DNA of 60,170 nt from Actinomycetes bacterium. Lineage in GTDB: Bacteria; Actinomycetota; Acidimicrobiia; Acidimicrobiales; Acidimicrobiaceae. Position 1 is the first letter of the stretch. Each line of letters starts with the position of its first letter. The DNA lies in NCBI GenBank assembly GCA_021799035.1, contig JAJZBG010000010.1, positions 6,041 to 66,210 on the forward strand, read 5' to 3'. A model generated the notes under the pieces. That model made no database searches. It was not told the DNA's origin and was given only the letters and a program-made list of their open reading frames with translations. This document shows, one piece after another, positions 18,454 through 27,684 of this stretch. The position numbers were made by a program, and so were the translations under genes.

Positions 18454-20529
18454 GTGACAGCCGGAGATCAAGCGGACATGGTTAGGGACTGGCTTATAGG
18501 AGTCGACGTGGGCGGGACTTTCACCGACGGCGTGCTGTTGCGACCCGGTCACGCTCCGATAATCGTCAAGACGCCTACGAACATTCCAGATCCTGTAGCT
18601 GGTCTGATGGGATGCCTCGATGCCCTGGCAGAGTCCGTCTCCATCTCGAAGAAAGAGCTGCTTGCCAGGACTGCAAAGCTGGGATATGGAACCACCCAGG
18701 CAGCCAACCTCATTGTCGAAGGCAAAGGGTCAAAGGTGGGCTTCATCACCACCCGAGGATTCAAGGACACTCTAGTGATTGCGGAGATCGGTCGGGAAAG
18801 GATCGGGATGGATCTGACCGCGAGCCGCGCTCCATCGCTCGTTCCGAGATCGCGGATTTACGAGGTTCGCGAGCGAGTGGATGCCCAGGGCAAGGAGCTG
18901 GCGCCGGTCAACATGGATGACGTAAAGGCTGCCATGGACGCTCTCGCAGCTGAGGGGGTGGAAGCCGTCGGCCTGTGCTTCCTATGGTCTTTCTTGAATA
19001 ATGAGCACGAGGTTGCAGTCGCCGAGGCTCTGAAAAACTACTCCAACTGGTTTGTTTCGGTCTCCCACGAGGTTGCCCCGTTGCTAGGGGAGTACAAAAG
19101 GAGCGCCACTACCGCGTTGAATGCCCGGCTCGGTCCGCTTGTCCAGCAGCATCTTCTCTCGGTGGGGCGCAGCCTGAAGACCGAAGGGCTCGATGCCTTG
19201 CCGCTGGTCATGACCTCTGCTGGGGGACTTCTCACGATGGAAGATGCAGCTTCCAAGCCGGTGACTCTTCTTTCCTCCGGCCCTGCCGGAGGAGTCCTTG
19301 CTTCCAAGCTCCTTGCAGAGAGAATGGGGTTGGAGAACGTCCTGTGTGCGGATATGGGTGGAACTACTTTTGACGTCAGCTTGATCACCGAGGGCGAGCT
19401 GGCTCTCAGCGAGCGTGCTCAGTACGCAGGCCAGGAGATCTTCACCGAGGCTATCGACATCGTTTCGATTGGCGCCGGTGGCGGAAGCATCGGCTGGGTC
19501 GACCACGGGCTGCGGCTCAAGGTGGGTCCGGGCAGCGCTGGCTCTGATCCGGGTCCAGCCTGTTACGGACACGGGGGAAACCGCGCAACTGTAACTGATG
19601 CCAACTGCGAACTCGGAAGGCTCAACCCCAAGGGGCTTGCTGGAGGAAGGCTTCATCTCGACACCGAGGCGGCGAAGCGCGTGCTGTCTGATCTCGGCAA
19701 AGAGATTGGGCTCCGCCCAGAGCAGACCGCTGAGGGGATCATCTCCATCGTCGATGCGGCTATGAGTGACGCTATCAGGAGCCAGACCGTTGCCAAGGGG
19801 CTTGATCCCAGGGAGTATGCGCTCTTCGCCTATGGAGGCGCGGCACCCCTCCACGCTGCTTCCATAGCTGCAGACCTTGGAATAGCAAAGGTCGTGGTGC
19901 CGCTATTGGCGCCGGTATTCTCCGCGTATGGGATCGTCGCTTCCAACATCCAGCATGTGCTCTCGCGAAGCCGCGTGGTCCCGATTACTGATACCGAGAC
20001 GATTTCCTCTGTCTTTTCCGAGCTCGAGGCTAGCGGAACCGCAGCGCTCGAATCCGACGGCGTCGCCGAGCCCGCTCGGATCCTCGTGCGTGCAGCGCAG
20101 CTGCGGTTCAAAGGCCAGATGCATGCGGTCAATGTCAGTGTGCCTTCTGGGCCGATTACTGCAGAATCGCTGGAACAGCTGGGCCGCAAGTTCGTGGAGA
20201 CCTATGAGCGCCTGTTCGGAGCCGGCACCTCTTCAGCAAGCGCAGGGATTGAGGTTGTCACCCTGAGGGTCTACGCCATCGGAGTGACAACGGTTCCTCA
20301 GATCGACGCCGTCGAGGCTGAAGAGCATGATGGGGTGCCTTCGGGGAGCCGGAAGGTGTGGTTCAAGGGAGAGCAGATAGAGGTTCCCACCTTTACCGGG
20401 CCGCTTGAGCCGGGGACTCGGATTTCCGGTCCCGCTCTACTCGACTATCCAGGCCAGACGACCTGGGTTCCAGTCAACACCACCGCTGTTGTCGATCCGT
20501 ACCAAAGCCTGGTAATGACGGTCGGCTAG
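18454..20529 (+). CDS. hyuA: HyuA-family hydantoinase/oxoprolinase ATP-binding subunit
   Basis: The 691-residue protein has an N-terminal Hydantoinase_A_N domain starting with the phosphate-loop GVDVGGTFTDG at about residues 16-26. The Hydantoinase_A core follows, with ADMGGTTFDVSLI at about residues 305-317, SIGAGGGSIGW and GPACYGHGG. This actin-like ATPase works with HyuB in ATP-dependent opening of cyclic amides (N-methylhydantoin, 5-oxoproline, caprolactam) or carboxylation of ketones. The GTG at 18454 follows GAGAGGA; an ATG at 18480 is also plausible. HyuB begins 24 bp downstream, so the pair is an operon. The exact substrate cannot be assigned. Confidence 0.9.
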   Translation: MTAGDQADMVRDWLIGVDVGGTFTDGVLLRPGHAPIIVKTPTNIPDPVAGLMGCLDALAESVSISKKELLARTAKLGYGTTQAANLIVEGKGSKVGFITTRGFKDTLVIAEIGRERIGMDLTASRAPSLVPRSRIYEVRERVDAQGKELAPVNMDDVKAAMDALAAEGVEAVGLCFLWSFLNNEHEVAVAEALKNYSNWFVSVSHEVAPLLGEYKRSATTALNARLGPLVQQHLLSVGRSLKTEGLDALPLVMTSAGGLLTMEDAASKPVTLLSSGPAGGVLASKLLAERMGLENVLCADMGGTTFDVSLITEGELALSERAQYAGQEIFTEAIDIVSIGAGGGSIGWVDHGLRLKVGPGSAGSDPGPACYGHGGNRATVTDANCELGRLNPKGLAGGRLHLDTEAAKRVLSDLGKEIGLRPEQTAEGIISIVDAAMSDAIRSQTVAKGLDPREYALFAYGGAAPLHAASIAADLGIAKVVVPLLAPVFSAYGIVASNIQHVLSRSRVVPITDTETISSVFSELEASGTAALESDGVAEPARILVRAAQLRFKGQMHAVNVSVPSGPITAESLEQLGRKFVETYERLFGAGTSSASAGIEVVTLRVYAIGVTTVPQIDAVEAEEHDGVPSGSRKVWFKGEQIEVPTFTGPLEPGTRISGPALLDYPGQTTWVPVNTTAVVDPYQSLVMTVG

Positions 20530-20553
20530 GCGGCGGCACACCTTGGGGGGAAA

Positions 20554-22287
20554 ATGAAAGCTGATCCAGTTCTTACCGAGATCATCTCCAACCGTCTCAT
20601 GCAGATCGGTCTGGAGGGAGGGCTGGTGCTTCAACGATGCGCCGTGAGCCCGAGCGTGGTAGACGCCAAAGATCTGGGCTTCAACATCGCAGATGCCAGC
20701 GGCCGCACGGTGGTCTATTCGGTGTGGATGCCGAGGCACGGGACGACGCTTTCTTACATGCTGCAGAGCTGTATGAAGCGGTTCGAGAATGACATTCGTC
20801 CTGGCGACATGTACCTGGTCAACGACCCTCACTCTGGTGCGCTCCACATCTTGGATCTCGCCGTGATCGCTCCGGTGCACTACAAGGGGGAGCTGATTGC
20901 TTGGGTGGGCAATGCCACCCACCACGTTGACGTTGGGGCGATGACCCCGGGGAGGTCGCCGCTGGCGACAGACTGGCACCAAGAGGGGATAATATTCAAA
21001 CCGACCAGGATAGTAGAGGGCGGCAAGATCAGAGATGACATCTTCAACCTCTTTCTTGACAACATCCGGATGCCAAGGTACCAATCGCTGGATCTCAAAG
21101 CACAGATCTCTGCGAATTTTGCGGCATCGCAGAAGCTTATCGAGTTGGTCGAGCGGTACGGTACTGATGCTTTCACCGAGACTGTGGAGAGCTCCATAGA
21201 GCTGGGAGAGCGGCAGGCAAGAGAGAGGATAGCTGTCCTGGAAAAGGGGGAGTATCACGAGGCCACCTACCTGGACTATGACAGGCTTTACAGGTTGGAG
21301 TGCACGCTAACGGTAGACGATGCTGGCTTGCACTTTGATTTTTCAGGAACTGATCCGGAGGCGAAGACTTTCATCAACTGTGCTGTTCCTTGCGCGGTAG
21401 CCAACCTGCACAACATTTTGGCATGCCAGCTCTTTCCCGACCTGTCAGTCAACTACGGCACCTGGACTCAGGTTGACGTGTCGATTCCAGCTGGCACGAT
21501 AATCAGCTGCAATCCACCGGCACCCTGCTCCGGCGCGTCTACGATCACCGGCTGGAGAGTTCAGGGAATCACGATGGCTCTTCTCACCCAGGCGCTCAAG
21601 CGAACCGAACGCTCCAAGTTCGCTATGGCCGAATGGGGCTGGGGCTTCACCGATGTCCAGTGGACTGGTTTCGACCAGCAGGGCCGCTGGTACAGCCTCA
21701 GGGGTGATATGAGCATGCACGGTGGTGGAGCCAGAGCAGAATCCGACGGGATTGATGTCGCCAACATCGCGGGCTCGACGAATACCAGCGTTCCAAGCAT
21801 CGAGTCGTACGAGTACCGATATCCGGTCCTTTACCTTGAGAGGGGGCTGGTGCCAGACTCTGAAGGGGCGGGGCAGTTTAGCGGGGGCCGGGCCGGATAC
21901 TGGTCGAGGTGCCTGTACGGTGTTGATTCTGCGGCCGACTGCACCTTCTATATCGGTCGCGACGTTTCTTCCTTGGGCGTTCATGGCGGACACGACGGTG
22001 CCCCGGCGCGAATTGCCCTGAAGAGGGGGACTGATGTGCTGGCTCGCATTTCCAAAGAGGTTCCTCTCTACGACGAGCTGGATGGAGAAGAGGAGCTCTT
22101 CTCCCAGATGCCGCCCGGCCTGGACAGGGTCGTGTACTCCGGCGACGTCATTTGCGTCAGGGGAATGGGCGGCGCTGGATTCGGCCCGCCGGAGCTCAGA
22201 TCGGAGGAGGCAGTGAGGCATGATCTAAAAGAAGGGCTTCTCGGCGCCGAAAGGGCTCTCGAAATATACGGAGTAAAGGCTGAATAG
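20554..22287 (+). CDS. hyuB: HyuB-family hydantoinase/oxoprolinase catalytic subunit
   Basis: The 577-residue protein matches the Hydantoinase_B family over its full length. Landmarks are NDPHSGALHILDLAV at about residues 90-104, the His-rich metal-site-like NATHHVDVGAMTPG at about 125-138, and GMGGAGFGPP near the C-terminus. With HyuA it forms an ATP-dependent amidohydrolase or carboxylase. GGGGGG precedes the ATG by six bases. The subunits are separate, unlike the fused eukaryotic 5-oxoprolinase. The SDR gene 175 bp downstream may process the product. No N-carbamoyl-amidohydrolase is adjacent, which leaves room for a non-hydantoin substrate such as a lactam. Confidence 0.9.
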   Translation: MKADPVLTEIISNRLMQIGLEGGLVLQRCAVSPSVVDAKDLGFNIADASGRTVVYSVWMPRHGTTLSYMLQSCMKRFENDIRPGDMYLVNDPHSGALHILDLAVIAPVHYKGELIAWVGNATHHVDVGAMTPGRSPLATDWHQEGIIFKPTRIVEGGKIRDDIFNLFLDNIRMPRYQSLDLKAQISANFAASQKLIELVERYGTDAFTETVESSIELGERQARERIAVLEKGEYHEATYLDYDRLYRLECTLTVDDAGLHFDFSGTDPEAKTFINCAVPCAVANLHNILACQLFPDLSVNYGTWTQVDVSIPAGTIISCNPPAPCSGASTITGWRVQGITMALLTQALKRTERSKFAMAEWGWGFTDVQWTGFDQQGRWYSLRGDMSMHGGGARAESDGIDVANIAGSTNTSVPSIESYEYRYPVLYLERGLVPDSEGAGQFSGGRAGYWSRCLYGVDSAADCTFYIGRDVSSLGVHGGHDGAPARIALKRGTDVLARISKEVPLYDELDGEEELFSQMPPGLDRVVYSGDVICVRGMGGAGFGPPELRSEEAVRHDLKEGLLGAERALEIYGVKAE

Positions 22288-22462
22288 CTGTTCAGTTGGT
22301 AAGGTGACGTATGCCGAAGGCGTATGTGCCGTGGATTTTCAACCCCATGGCAAGCAGGGGTTGGCCTGCGAGGCTGAGCTGTTTTGCCGACATTGAGAAG
22401 ATCTCAGTCAGTTGTCGAAGTGCAGGTCTCGATGTGGGCCTGTTTGTTTTTAGGAGGATACT

Positions 22463-23218
22463 TTGAACTTTGAGAACAAGGTGGCGATCATCACTGGAGC
22501 CGGCCGCAATGTGGGAGAGGCGATCTCATGCGCTCTGGTGGCTGAAGGTGCCAAGGTCGCCCTGATCGACAACAACCAGGAGCGCTTGGACCGGGCCGTC
22601 GCCAAGGCATCTAAGGCGGGTTCAGGTTCCGCCATTGGCATAATCTGCGATGTTTCCTCTTCAGAGGATGTGCAGAAGATGGTTTCTGAGGTGGTGAAGG
22701 CCTTCGGTGGCGTCCATATGCTCGTGAACAACGTTGCCGTGACCGATCGTGGTGTCAACGTGCTGGATCTCGCTGAACAAGAGTGGGATAGGGTTCTCGA
22801 CATCACCCTGAAGAGCACCTTCTTGTGCACGAAGTATGCCGGCAGGCAGATGGTGGCACAGAACGAGGGTGGAGCAATAGTCAACATAGGCTCGACCTCC
22901 GGCTTCCATGCCCGTGGAAATGCCACCGCTTACTCTGCGGCAAAAGCGGGGGTTTTGCACGTGACCCGGTCGATAGCCTTGCAACTCGGGCAGTTCAACA
23001 TCCGGGTCAACTCGGTCAGTCCCAACAAGGTTGGATCACCTGTAGGAATGGACGAAGAGCCTCCAGGGCGTCCGCGGAAGAACGTGCTTGGGCGGGGAGC
23101 AGTTCCTGAAGACATTGCCAATGCAGTTCTTTTCCTCTTGAGCGACAAAGCCTCGTTCGTGACTGGGATCGATGTTCTGGTCGACGGTGGCGCAACAGTT
23201 GCAATGTCTATGGACTGA
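22463..23218 (+). CDS. Short-chain dehydrogenase/reductase (FabG-like)
   Basis: This classical SDR has 251 residues. The start is TTG at 22463 behind a clear TAGGAGGA; no ATG is available nearby. The cofactor motif TGAGRNVGEAI is at about residues 11-21. The acidic residue after beta-2 (LIDNNQ) suggests a preference for NAD. NNVA is at about residue 90. The catalytic Ser is in NIGSTSG and the YxxxK in YSAAK at about residues 154-158. It probably oxidises a hydroxy group or reduces a keto group. Its place behind hyuAB suggests action on the ring-opened product. A strong terminator follows. Confidence 0.88.
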   Translation: MNFENKVAIITGAGRNVGEAISCALVAEGAKVALIDNNQERLDRAVAKASKAGSGSAIGIICDVSSSEDVQKMVSEVVKAFGGVHMLVNNVAVTDRGVNVLDLAEQEWDRVLDITLKSTFLCTKYAGRQMVAQNEGGAIVNIGSTSGFHARGNATAYSAAKAGVLHVTRSIALQLGQFNIRVNSVSPNKVGSPVGMDEEPPGRPRKNVLGRGAVPEDIANAVLFLLSDKASFVTGIDVLVDGGATVAMSMD

Positions 23219-23269
23219 TCAAAATCTTCTTTGTACCCGTGAGTAACAAAGAGAGCGTTCAGCTGGGTC

Positions 23270-23298
23270 CTCCCCCGGGTTTTCCGGGGGAGTATTTT
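23270..23298 (+). terminator. Rho-independent terminator after the SDR gene
   Basis: Perfect 9-bp GC-rich arms at 23270-23278 and 23284-23292 enclose a 5-nt loop and are followed by TATTTT. It closes the hyuA-hyuB-SDR unit. Confidence 0.8.
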
Positions 23299-23474
23299 GT
23301 GTCATGTGTCACAAAAATAGGGCCTCACCTGCTTCTCAGTGAATTCACAGGAGCTTTCAAGCTGAAAAATTAGGTGTTCGATTTTGCGGGCGGGTAGGCT
23401 TAAAAACAGAGGAAAGTGACACTTTGTAAGTGTCTAGGACAAATGGAGCGACTCTTCATTGTGAGGAGGAAATT

Positions 23475-23867
23475 ATGGAACTACGAGTTCGTAGAGACGT
23501 AAAGCTCCTGGTTCTGGTAGTAGCCTTCTTCAGCGTGATTGCAGGTTTCTTTGCAGGGTTGGCAGGAGACACGCAGGGCTGGTTGGGGGGAGTGCTCTAC
23601 GTTGTCTTTGTGGCTGGTCCACTGTTTCTGATCGGCTTCGCGCTGCGCTCTTCCAGTACAGGAGTCGAGAGGACAACAGCGGTAGTGGCCTTGGCATTTG
23701 CCCTCTACTGGTTTTCAGTGGTGAGCGGCAACTGGCAGCAGTACAGCTTGATCGAGAGAGTATTAGTCCCTCTGATCATGAGCCCAGCGATACTTGCTTT
23801 TCTTGCAGCCTTCTTTGTTGAGCTGCCTTCGTTCAGACCCCATCATTTGAATACGGGGAATCGGTAG
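23475..23867 (+). CDS. Small four-helix membrane protein of unknown function
   Basis: The 130-residue protein starts at ATG 23475, chosen for GAGGAGG seven bases upstream; an in-frame start at 23430 lacks such a site. A short basic N-terminus (MELRVRRDVK) is followed by about four transmembrane helices. The C-terminus is a polar tail rich in His/Pro. No family signature is recognised. It is transcribed alone, after the terminator of the SDR unit. Confidence 0.6.
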   Translation: MELRVRRDVKLLVLVVAFFSVIAGFFAGLAGDTQGWLGGVLYVVFVAGPLFLIGFALRSSSTGVERTTAVVALAFALYWFSVVSGNWQQYSLIERVLVPLIMSPAILAFLAAFFVELPSFRPHHLNTGNR

Positions 23868-23951
23868 CACCCCAGCCGACCCAGCACTAAGCAGTCGAAG
23901 GTTGCCAAGAAAGTCCTAACTATCATCGGGTTCGGTCTGGAGTCTAGTGGG

Positions 23952-24206
23952 TCAGTTCCAGGAGCTCTTTCTGAGACAGTTTTCGGGTTCTTTCAGCTGG
24001 CCCTCGTCAGACATCTCCGATTGAATCCAGTTCACGGTTTCATAACATATCGATGGATGAAATCCCGATGCGTAAAGCTGCTTCTCTATAGTTTCCGGGT
24101 CATGCCCCAGGCGTGAAAGCGCTAGGGCGAGGTACCGGGCTTGCGCACGAAGCGATGCCAGTGCGTCCTTGGGATCGTACTGGGGCTCTTTCTTGCGGTG
24201 ATACAT
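23952..24206 (-). CDS. Small hypothetical protein, uncertain
   Basis: An 84-residue product is proposed from the ATG at 24206; the open frame extends to 24293 with a longer alternative N-terminus. The composition is protein-like: a basic N-terminus (MYHRKKEPQYDPKDALAS), a helix rich in Ala/Leu/Arg, and a segment HDPETIEKQLYASGF resembling a small helical domain. The ribosome site is weak (GGGA). It could be a real small soluble protein or a chance frame. No function is suggested. Confidence 0.35.
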   Translation of the reverse strand: MYHRKKEPQYDPKDALASLRAQARYLALALSRLGHDPETIEKQLYASGFHPSICYETVNWIQSEMSDEGQLKEPENCLRKSSWN

Positions 24207-24553
24207 GGCTTCCCGCCGTTCTCGCCGCGGAGTTGTCCAACGACACTGCTTAAATCCCATCTTCGATGCTAATTCTGATATGCAGAATGTCAAGGGGCAT
24301 CACCAAATTGGCCCACTTAGCGGGATCTTAAAAAAGATTGAGCTGTGAAGAAAGTGGCCAGCTCTGTTGTGTAAGTGACGGGCCACTCTGAGTGAGCTTT
24401 GATGAGCTCAGATTTTCGCAGAGAGTTGAACCTGTAAAAAGCCTGCAAATTGAGCATCTCATATAGGAATTGCCGAGCGGCTGTTCTTGATGCCGCTTAG
24501 GCGCGCTGGAAGATGGAGAATTGGCAATGCGCACGCTCGGGTGTAGAGCCTTG

Positions 24554-25420
24554 TTAGTCCGGCTTTCCGAATCCTGAGATCGCCAGCACGAGAAAGATCA
24601 GTGCGAAGGCGACTACGATGACAATTTCGCCCCATAGAGGCAGCAAGTACCCGAAGATCGTGACACCGGTGGCAAATCTCGCCGCTGCTGCGGGGGGCAT
24701 GTTCTGGGCGGCAAAGACCACATGCCTTAGCGGATCAACAGCGTAGGTGAGCGGGTTGATCCTGGTGATGAACGCCAACCAAGAGGGCAGTCCTTCGAGC
24801 GGGAATAGCGCTCCGGACAGAAAGATCATTGGGAACAGCACCAGCTGCATCACAACTTGAAACCCCTCCATTTTCTGGATGCGGCTGGCTACGAAGACTC
24901 CAAAAGTGGTAAGCGCGAAGGCCATCAGGGCTTCGAGGAGGATGACCTCGACCACAAGCATCACCGTAAGATGCACACCGATTAGAGGCGCAAGGACCAG
25001 CATGATGGTCCCTTGAACCGTGGCAATTGTGCTTCCTCCCAGTGCCTTTCCAAGCACCAGTGCCCCGCGACTCACCGGTGCTACGAGCATCTCCCTCAGA
25101 AAGCCGAACTCTCGGTCCCACACGATCGAGATCGCCGAGAATATTGCCGTTGTCACGACAGTCATCGAAACGATTCCAGGAAAGACGAACTTTTTGAAGT
25201 CGAATCCTCCGGTGGTGCCGACAAGCGTTGTCATTCCGTAGCCAAGCACGAATAAGAACAGTATCGGTTGGACAAAGCTCGACAAGATTCTCGTCCTAGT
25301 GCGAACGAATCGAATTATCTCCCTGTGCCAGACCATCTCTATTGTGCGCATTTCGAAGCCGAAATGGTTGCGCTCGTCGACGAGTCCTGGACGCCCTATA
25401 GAAATATTTGCGGTCGCCAA
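24554..25420 (-). CDS. ABC-2-type exporter permease (DrrB-like)
   Basis: The 288-residue membrane protein has six predicted helices and the ABC-2 signature. A long cytoplasmic N-terminus (VWHREIIRFVRTRTRILSSF) is followed by LGYGMTTLVG. The PGIVSMTVVTTAIFSAISIVWDREFGFLREMLVAPVSR-type region is characteristic, as are FPMIFLSGALFPLEGLP and INPLTYAVDPLR near the end. The start is TTG at 25420 behind TAGGAGG. It begins 9 bp after the ATPase gene and pairs with it. Such pairs export drugs, lipids or glycolipid precursors; the cargo is not evident. Confidence 0.88.
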   Translation of the reverse strand: MATANISIGRPGLVDERNHFGFEMRTIEMVWHREIIRFVRTRTRILSSFVQPILFLFVLGYGMTTLVGTTGGFDFKKFVFPGIVSMTVVTTAIFSAISIVWDREFGFLREMLVAPVSRGALVLGKALGGSTIATVQGTIMLVLAPLIGVHLTVMLVVEVILLEALMAFALTTFGVFVASRIQKMEGFQVVMQLVLFPMIFLSGALFPLEGLPSWLAFITRINPLTYAVDPLRHVVFAAQNMPPAAAARFATGVTIFGYLLPLWGEIVIVVAFALIFLVLAISGFGKPD

Positions 25421-25429
25421 TTTGGCCTC

Positions 25430-26500
25430 CTACCTTCTAAAACTTCTGAAATGCATGGGGAACGCCCGCTCTGCGTGACCCTCACGGATTTCACGCCCGG
25501 TGAAGTGCAGGAAGACGTCGTCCAAGTCAGGCCTGTGCACCCGCACGTTCCGTATGGGGACTTGGGAGCCTTCGATTATGGCCGTCACCTGTTGCTCGCC
25601 ATTTTCCACGTAGACGACGAGGCTCTCTTCTCCAAGCTTGACCTTGTAGCCCAGCTGTTCGAGGTTGGAGGCCGCGAGCTTGTTGTCGCTGGTGGAAAGC
25701 TCCACGGTATCTGACCCCACCATCTTCTTCAGCTCGTCAGGTGTGTCGAGCGCGACAATGCTGCCGTGGTCGATTATCGCTATCCGATCGGCATACTCTG
25801 CTTCGTCCATGTAGTGGGTAGTAAGGAAGATTGTCACGCCCTCTTCCGTGCGCAGGCGCAGCACGTCTTCCCACATCAGGGCCCTTGTCTGCGGATCGAG
25901 GCCAATGGTCGGCTCATCCAAGAACAGCACCGCGGGCGTATGCAACATCCCTCTGGCTATCTCGAGGCGCCTGGCCATTCCGCCAGAGAAGGTCGAGACC
26001 AGATCCTTGCGCCTTGCCTCGAGGTCCACAAGCTTGAGAACGCGATCAATGCGCTCATCCACCTGCTGCCGTGGCACCCTATACAACACGGCATGAAAGC
26101 GCAGGTTCTCCTCAGCGGTGAGCTGCTGGTCGAGCGTGGGTTCTTGGAAGACGAGGCCTATGCGGCGCCTGACAGCGGTGGGTTGTCGTTGCACGTCAAA
26201 GCCATCAACCGTCGCCGAGCCCCCTGTTGGCTTGGTAAGGGTGCAAAGCATCCTTATCGTCGTCGACTTGCCTGCACCATTAGGCCCAAGAAATGCAAAC
26301 ACCTCTCCTTGGGAAACCTGGAAGGTGACTTCTTTTACGGCCTCTATTTCGCCATACTTCTTAGAAAGCGAATTGACCTCTATGGCAGGCACTTTGGTGT
26401 CCGCGCTCACTGAGGCCTCGGATTCTTGATCTTGCGCTGGTTCGACTGGTTCTTTCCCGATCGGGTTTGCCGGGCCTTGGTCATCGCTACTTGAATTCAT
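25430..26500 (-). CDS. ABC exporter ATP-binding protein (DrrA/NodI-like)
   Basis: The ATG at 26500 (GGAG upstream) gives 356 residues; an in-frame start at 26599 is less likely. After a 40-residue acidic N-terminus the ABC core shows Walker A GPNGAGKST, FQEPTLDQQLTAEENL after the Q-loop, signature FSGGMARRLEIARG and Walker B VLFLDEPTIGLDP. A C-terminal domain of about 90 residues, typical of DrrA-type ATPases, follows. It drives the ABC-2 permease encoded just downstream. The promoter would lie in the roughly 260 bp between this start and the PPOX gene, which reads in the same direction. Confidence 0.9.
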   Translation of the reverse strand: MNSSSDDQGPANPIGKEPVEPAQDQESEASVSADTKVPAIEVNSLSKKYGEIEAVKEVTFQVSQGEVFAFLGPNGAGKSTTIRMLCTLTKPTGGSATVDGFDVQRQPTAVRRRIGLVFQEPTLDQQLTAEENLRFHAVLYRVPRQQVDERIDRVLKLVDLEARRKDLVSTFSGGMARRLEIARGMLHTPAVLFLDEPTIGLDPQTRALMWEDVLRLRTEEGVTIFLTTHYMDEAEYADRIAIIDHGSIVALDTPDELKKMVGSDTVELSTSDNKLAASNLEQLGYKVKLGEESLVVYVENGEQQVTAIIEGSQVPIRNVRVHRPDLDDVFLHFTGREIREGHAERAFPMHFRSFRR

Positions 26501-26757
26501 CCCATCTCCACGCCTATTCGCCTGACGGGCCTCAACCCACCTTTGTCGTGTAGTGCAAATACTCAAGGCGCGGACCCTGTCCCAGTCCCCGGTGTCCATA
26601 GCCTTTGTTATGGCCGATACTGCCAGTCTATTTCCAAGAGGGGATCTGTCAACTCTGTCAACTCGCCCAATTGAGGCGCCTGTGTGGAAATGCCGAATGG
26701 ACTGCCAGTGCCTGATTTCACAAAGGTCAGACGGCTGTCTAAGGCTCTGATTGTCGC

Positions 26758-27168
26758 CTAGCTATCGCTGGGCTGCATCCACACCTTTTCGGGATGGATC
26801 AGGATCTTGATCCTTCTTTCCCCGGGCTGGCGATTGGGGTATGTGTCTAGGCCTAGATATTTCTTGGCCAAGTAGTCTATGTGGGCATCCGCTCCCTGTT
26901 CAGTCACTTCGACAACTTTGCCTTGAAAGGCAATTGCCTGATAGGGGTTGTTTGGGTCGAGAGCAGAAAGAGCTATTACCGACCCTTTGTGGATGTTTCT
27001 CGCCTTTGAGCGCCCAAGGGCGGTGTTGATGACGACATTGTCCCCCTCGATATCGACCCAAACAGGGGTCAGATGGGGGGTGCCATCTGATTGGACGACT
27101 GCTACATGAACAAAGACCGGTTGGGCTAGAAGCTCCTTGGCACCCCGGTTCAACGCAGTTTGAGCCAT
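26758..27168 (-). CDS. PPOX-class F420-dependent oxidoreductase-like protein
   Basis: This 136-residue split-barrel flavin/F420-binding protein has the features of the PPOX class common in Actinomycetota: VAVVQSDGTPHLTPVWVDIEGD, TALGRSKARNI for phosphate binding, and a basic C-terminal IKILIHPEKVW. CAGGAG lies ahead of the ATG. Members reduce small substrates with F420H2 or bind F420, biliverdin or FMN. The cofactor is assigned from family resemblance only. Confidence 0.82.
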   Translation of the reverse strand: MAQTALNRGAKELLAQPVFVHVAVVQSDGTPHLTPVWVDIEGDNVVINTALGRSKARNIHKGSVIALSALDPNNPYQAIAFQGKVVEVTEQGADAHIDYLAKKYLGLDTYPNRQPGERRIKILIHPEKVWMQPSDS

Positions 27169-27684
27169 GAAATTCTCCTGAAGTCGTCTTCTGTTGTCTA
27201 TGAAGCTTACACTAGAGTCTCTGCTATCTCTTGGCGCACTCGGCTTTGGACTTGGCGCGGCGAAGGTGCAGCTGTCGCCTGCTTATCTCTGCGGCAGGCA
27301 ATCGCAGCGTGACAGGTGCCCTTCTTCTAGAGCCTTTTGGCGGATTTGCCGTCAGCACTATTTTGCCTCATATACAGAATGGGTTTGCCGAGCAATGACG
27401 ATCAAGCGTTTTCTGAAAAAGCCAGAAGAAGCAATTTCAATTTAGCGAGATGCCACCCGATGTGAGGTGATATATGTATTAAGGTATGAACTTTGTCTCA
27501 TAGCTTTTCCGGTTTGCGGTGCTGCTATGCGATCAAATGTTCTTGGGTCCATTCAGGGGAATTAGCAGTTAGCCAATGGCAGAGGGTTCTGCCGCGGTCT
27601 TGGCAGGCCGCGTTCTGACGTCTGTCCGAGAATGATTCTTACCCCGGCTTGGTCCTATCATCGGCCAGAACATAGAAGGATCGC
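27169..27684. other. Intergenic region upstream of the first TTT permease
   Basis: These 516 bp lie between divergent genes. An open frame at 27194-27445 has no ribosome site and poor composition, so it is not called. The region becomes AT-rich near 27440-27560, where promoter elements for the transporter are likely. No clear operator was found. Confidence 0.4.

Noticed and set aside
19084-19854. Minus-strand frame of 256 codons within hyuA
   Set aside because: Antisense to a highly conserved gene, with no ribosome site or recognisable motif.
20437-22221. Two long minus-strand frames overlapping hyuB (20437-21258 and 21445-22221)
   Set aside because: Shadow frames of the conserved hyuB gene; their His/Arg/Pro-rich composition is typical of antisense translation.
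22349-22377. Short CAACCCC/GGGGTTG hairpin between hyuB and the SDR gene
   Set aside because: A 7-bp stem with a 10-nt loop and no T-run; too weak to decide whether the SDR is separated from hyuAB.
24465-24531. ATTGCC/GGCAAT outer repeat with an inner GAGCGGC/GCCGCTT stem after the ABC-2 permease
   Set aside because: Short arms separated by long unpaired stretches; could be chance, so not called.
25766-26413. Plus-strand frame of 215 codons over the ABC ATPase gene
   Set aside because: Antisense to clear Walker A, signature and Walker B motifs on the minus strand.
27194-27445. Plus-strand frame of 83 codons upstream of the first TctAB
   Set aside because: No ribosome site, and the hydrophobic start gives way to Cys/Arg-rich non-protein-like sequence.
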